From Bacteroidaceae bacterium (GTDB taxonomy: Bacteria; Bacteroidota; Bacteroidia; Bacteroidales; Bacteroidaceae), in NCBI GenBank assembly GCA_900772575.1, contig CAAHEN010000231.1, positions 1 through 6,758 on the forward strand: a stretch of DNA of 6,758 bases. Direction: 5' to 3'. Below the pieces are notes generated by a model. That model saw only the letters and a list, made by a program, of their open reading frames with translations. It was not told the DNA's origin and made no database searches. Every line of letters begins with the position of its first letter. Positions within the stretch are counted from its first letter, which is position 1. This document shows, in pieces, positions 6,314-6,758 of this stretch. The position numbers and the translations under genes are program-made.

Positions 6314-6325
6314 CCAGCTAGCTGG
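6314..6325. repeat. 12-bp palindrome next to the terminator-like hairpin
   Basis: CCAGCTAGCTGG is a perfect palindrome beginning 6 nt after the stop of the GH127-like gene. Its last two bases are the first two of the left arm of the large hairpin, so the two structures compete or nest at their border. As RNA it cannot form a loop of useful size on its own. Its role is unknown. Confidence 0.4.
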
Positions 6326-6394
6326 CACGAAACAGCACCGCCACACTGCCAGACCTGATACGGTCATCGCAGTGTGGCGGTGCTGTTTCGTGCC
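6324..6394. terminator. Perfect 26-bp hairpin between convergent genes, probable bidirectional terminator
   Basis: The arms 6324-6349 and 6369-6394 are exact reverse complements over 26 bp (starting GGCACGAAAC and ending GTTTCGTGCC). The 19-nt loop contains a further small stem, GACC (6352-6355) with GGTC (6362-6365). Outside the arms a T-G and then a C-G pair can extend the stem. It fills most of the 98-bp gap between the stops of the GH127-like gene and leuD, where a two-way terminator is expected. Neither side has a T-run, so release would need another factor or the stem alone. A mobile repeat unit or RNA-stability element is an alternative. Confidence 0.7.
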
Positions 6395-6406
6395 GGGAAC
6401 TGAGGG

Positions 6407-6758
6407 TCAGCGGCGAGTGGCCTCCCAGTTTGCAATCTTGTCCTTGCTGCCGACGAGGAAGTCGATGTCGTCGAGTGCATTCTCCAAGCAGTATTTCTTA
6501 TAGCCGTTGATGTCGAAGTGCTCAGTGTCGCCGGTGGCCAGGTTGGTGATGGTCTGGGCGGGCAGGTCGACGCGTACCTGTGTCTTCGGGTCAGCGGCGA
6601 TACTGGCGAAGAGGCGGGTCAGAAAATCCTCGCTGACCACTACCGGCAGGACGAAATTATTGAGCTCGTTCTGCTTGTGAATGTCGGCGAAGAAACTGCT
6701 GACCACCACGCGGAAACCGTAGCCGGCGATGGCCCAGGCCGCATGCTCGCGGCTCGAG
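6407..6758 (-). CDS. leuD: 3-isopropylmalate dehydratase small subunit, C-terminal part (runs off right edge)
   Basis: Small (swivel-domain) subunit of isopropylmalate isomerase, which with the 4Fe-4S subunit LeuC converts 2- to 3-isopropylmalate in leucine synthesis; cytoplasmic. The window holds the last 116 residues and the stop. The first readable residues are SSREHAAWAIAGYGF, part of the family substrate-binding motif GCGSSREHA. Then come SSFFADIHKQNELNNFVLPV, which matches the family segment FadIf--N--kNglLPv, and near the end FDINGYKKYCLENALDDIDF. Full-length LeuD is about 200 aa, so roughly 85 N-terminal residues are missing. The GTG at 6709 is internal, not a start. It is the last leftward gene before the hairpin; leuC would be expected to the right, outside the window. 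Confidence 0.95.
   Translation of the reverse strand, partial: SSREHAAWAIAGYGFRVVVSSFFADIHKQNELNNFVLPVVVSEDFLTRLFASIAADPKTQVRVDLPAQTITNLATGDTEHFDINGYKKYCLENALDDIDFLVGSKDKIANWEATRR

Noticed and set aside
6753..6758. CTCGAG (XhoI site) exactly at the right end
   Set aside because: It might hint at a cloned fragment, but the hexamer is part of normal leuD codons and the left end shows no matching site.

Overview
The window looks like a chromosomal segment of a GC-rich member of the Bacteroidales, with a Prevotella- or Bacteroides-like gene repertoire; I cannot name a genus. Three upstream regions carry the Bacteroidota promoter pattern (a TTG box, 20 nt, then TAnnTTTG or one mismatch). Start codons lack Shine-Dalgarno sequences, and the recognisable proteins match Bacteroidales versions of their families. 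I see no tRNA, rRNA, CRISPR array, transposase or integrase.

Left part (1-3352): surface polysaccharide genes around a divergent promoter region. Leftward run rfbB (dTDP-glucose 4,6-dehydratase) and then a Wzi-family outer-membrane protein gene that leaves the window at base 1. The latter is open from its ATG at 702 to the edge. Rightward runs glf (UDP-galactopyranose mutase). RfbB makes the 4-keto-6-deoxyglucose intermediate used for rhamnose and related sugars, and Glf makes UDP-galactofuranose. The Wzi-like protein would act at the cell surface in capsule or glycan assembly. The 242 bp between rfbB and glf hold both promoters, a perfect 12-bp inverted repeat with arms 99 bp apart, and a 13-bp palindrome in the rfbB leader.

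Middle part (3353-6308): a rightward unit behind a good promoter at 3437-3467. It holds a conserved Bacteroidales protein of unknown function (193 aa), an Mrp/ApbC-type Fe-S carrier ATPase, and a secreted protein whose sequence resembles the C-terminal half of GH127 beta-L-arabinofuranosidases. The last is the most unusual item. It has a signal peptide and the beta-sandwich region, but lacks most of the catalytic barrel, and all four positions expected to bind the catalytic zinc appear to be replaced. It is either a repurposed pseudoenzyme or an in-frame relic.

Right part (6309-6758): a perfect 26-bp inverted repeat fills most of the 98-bp gap between two convergent genes and probably acts as a two-way terminator, though it has no U-tract on either side. 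Beyond it, on the minus strand, is the C-terminal half of leuD (3-isopropylmalate dehydratase small subunit), which runs off the right edge.
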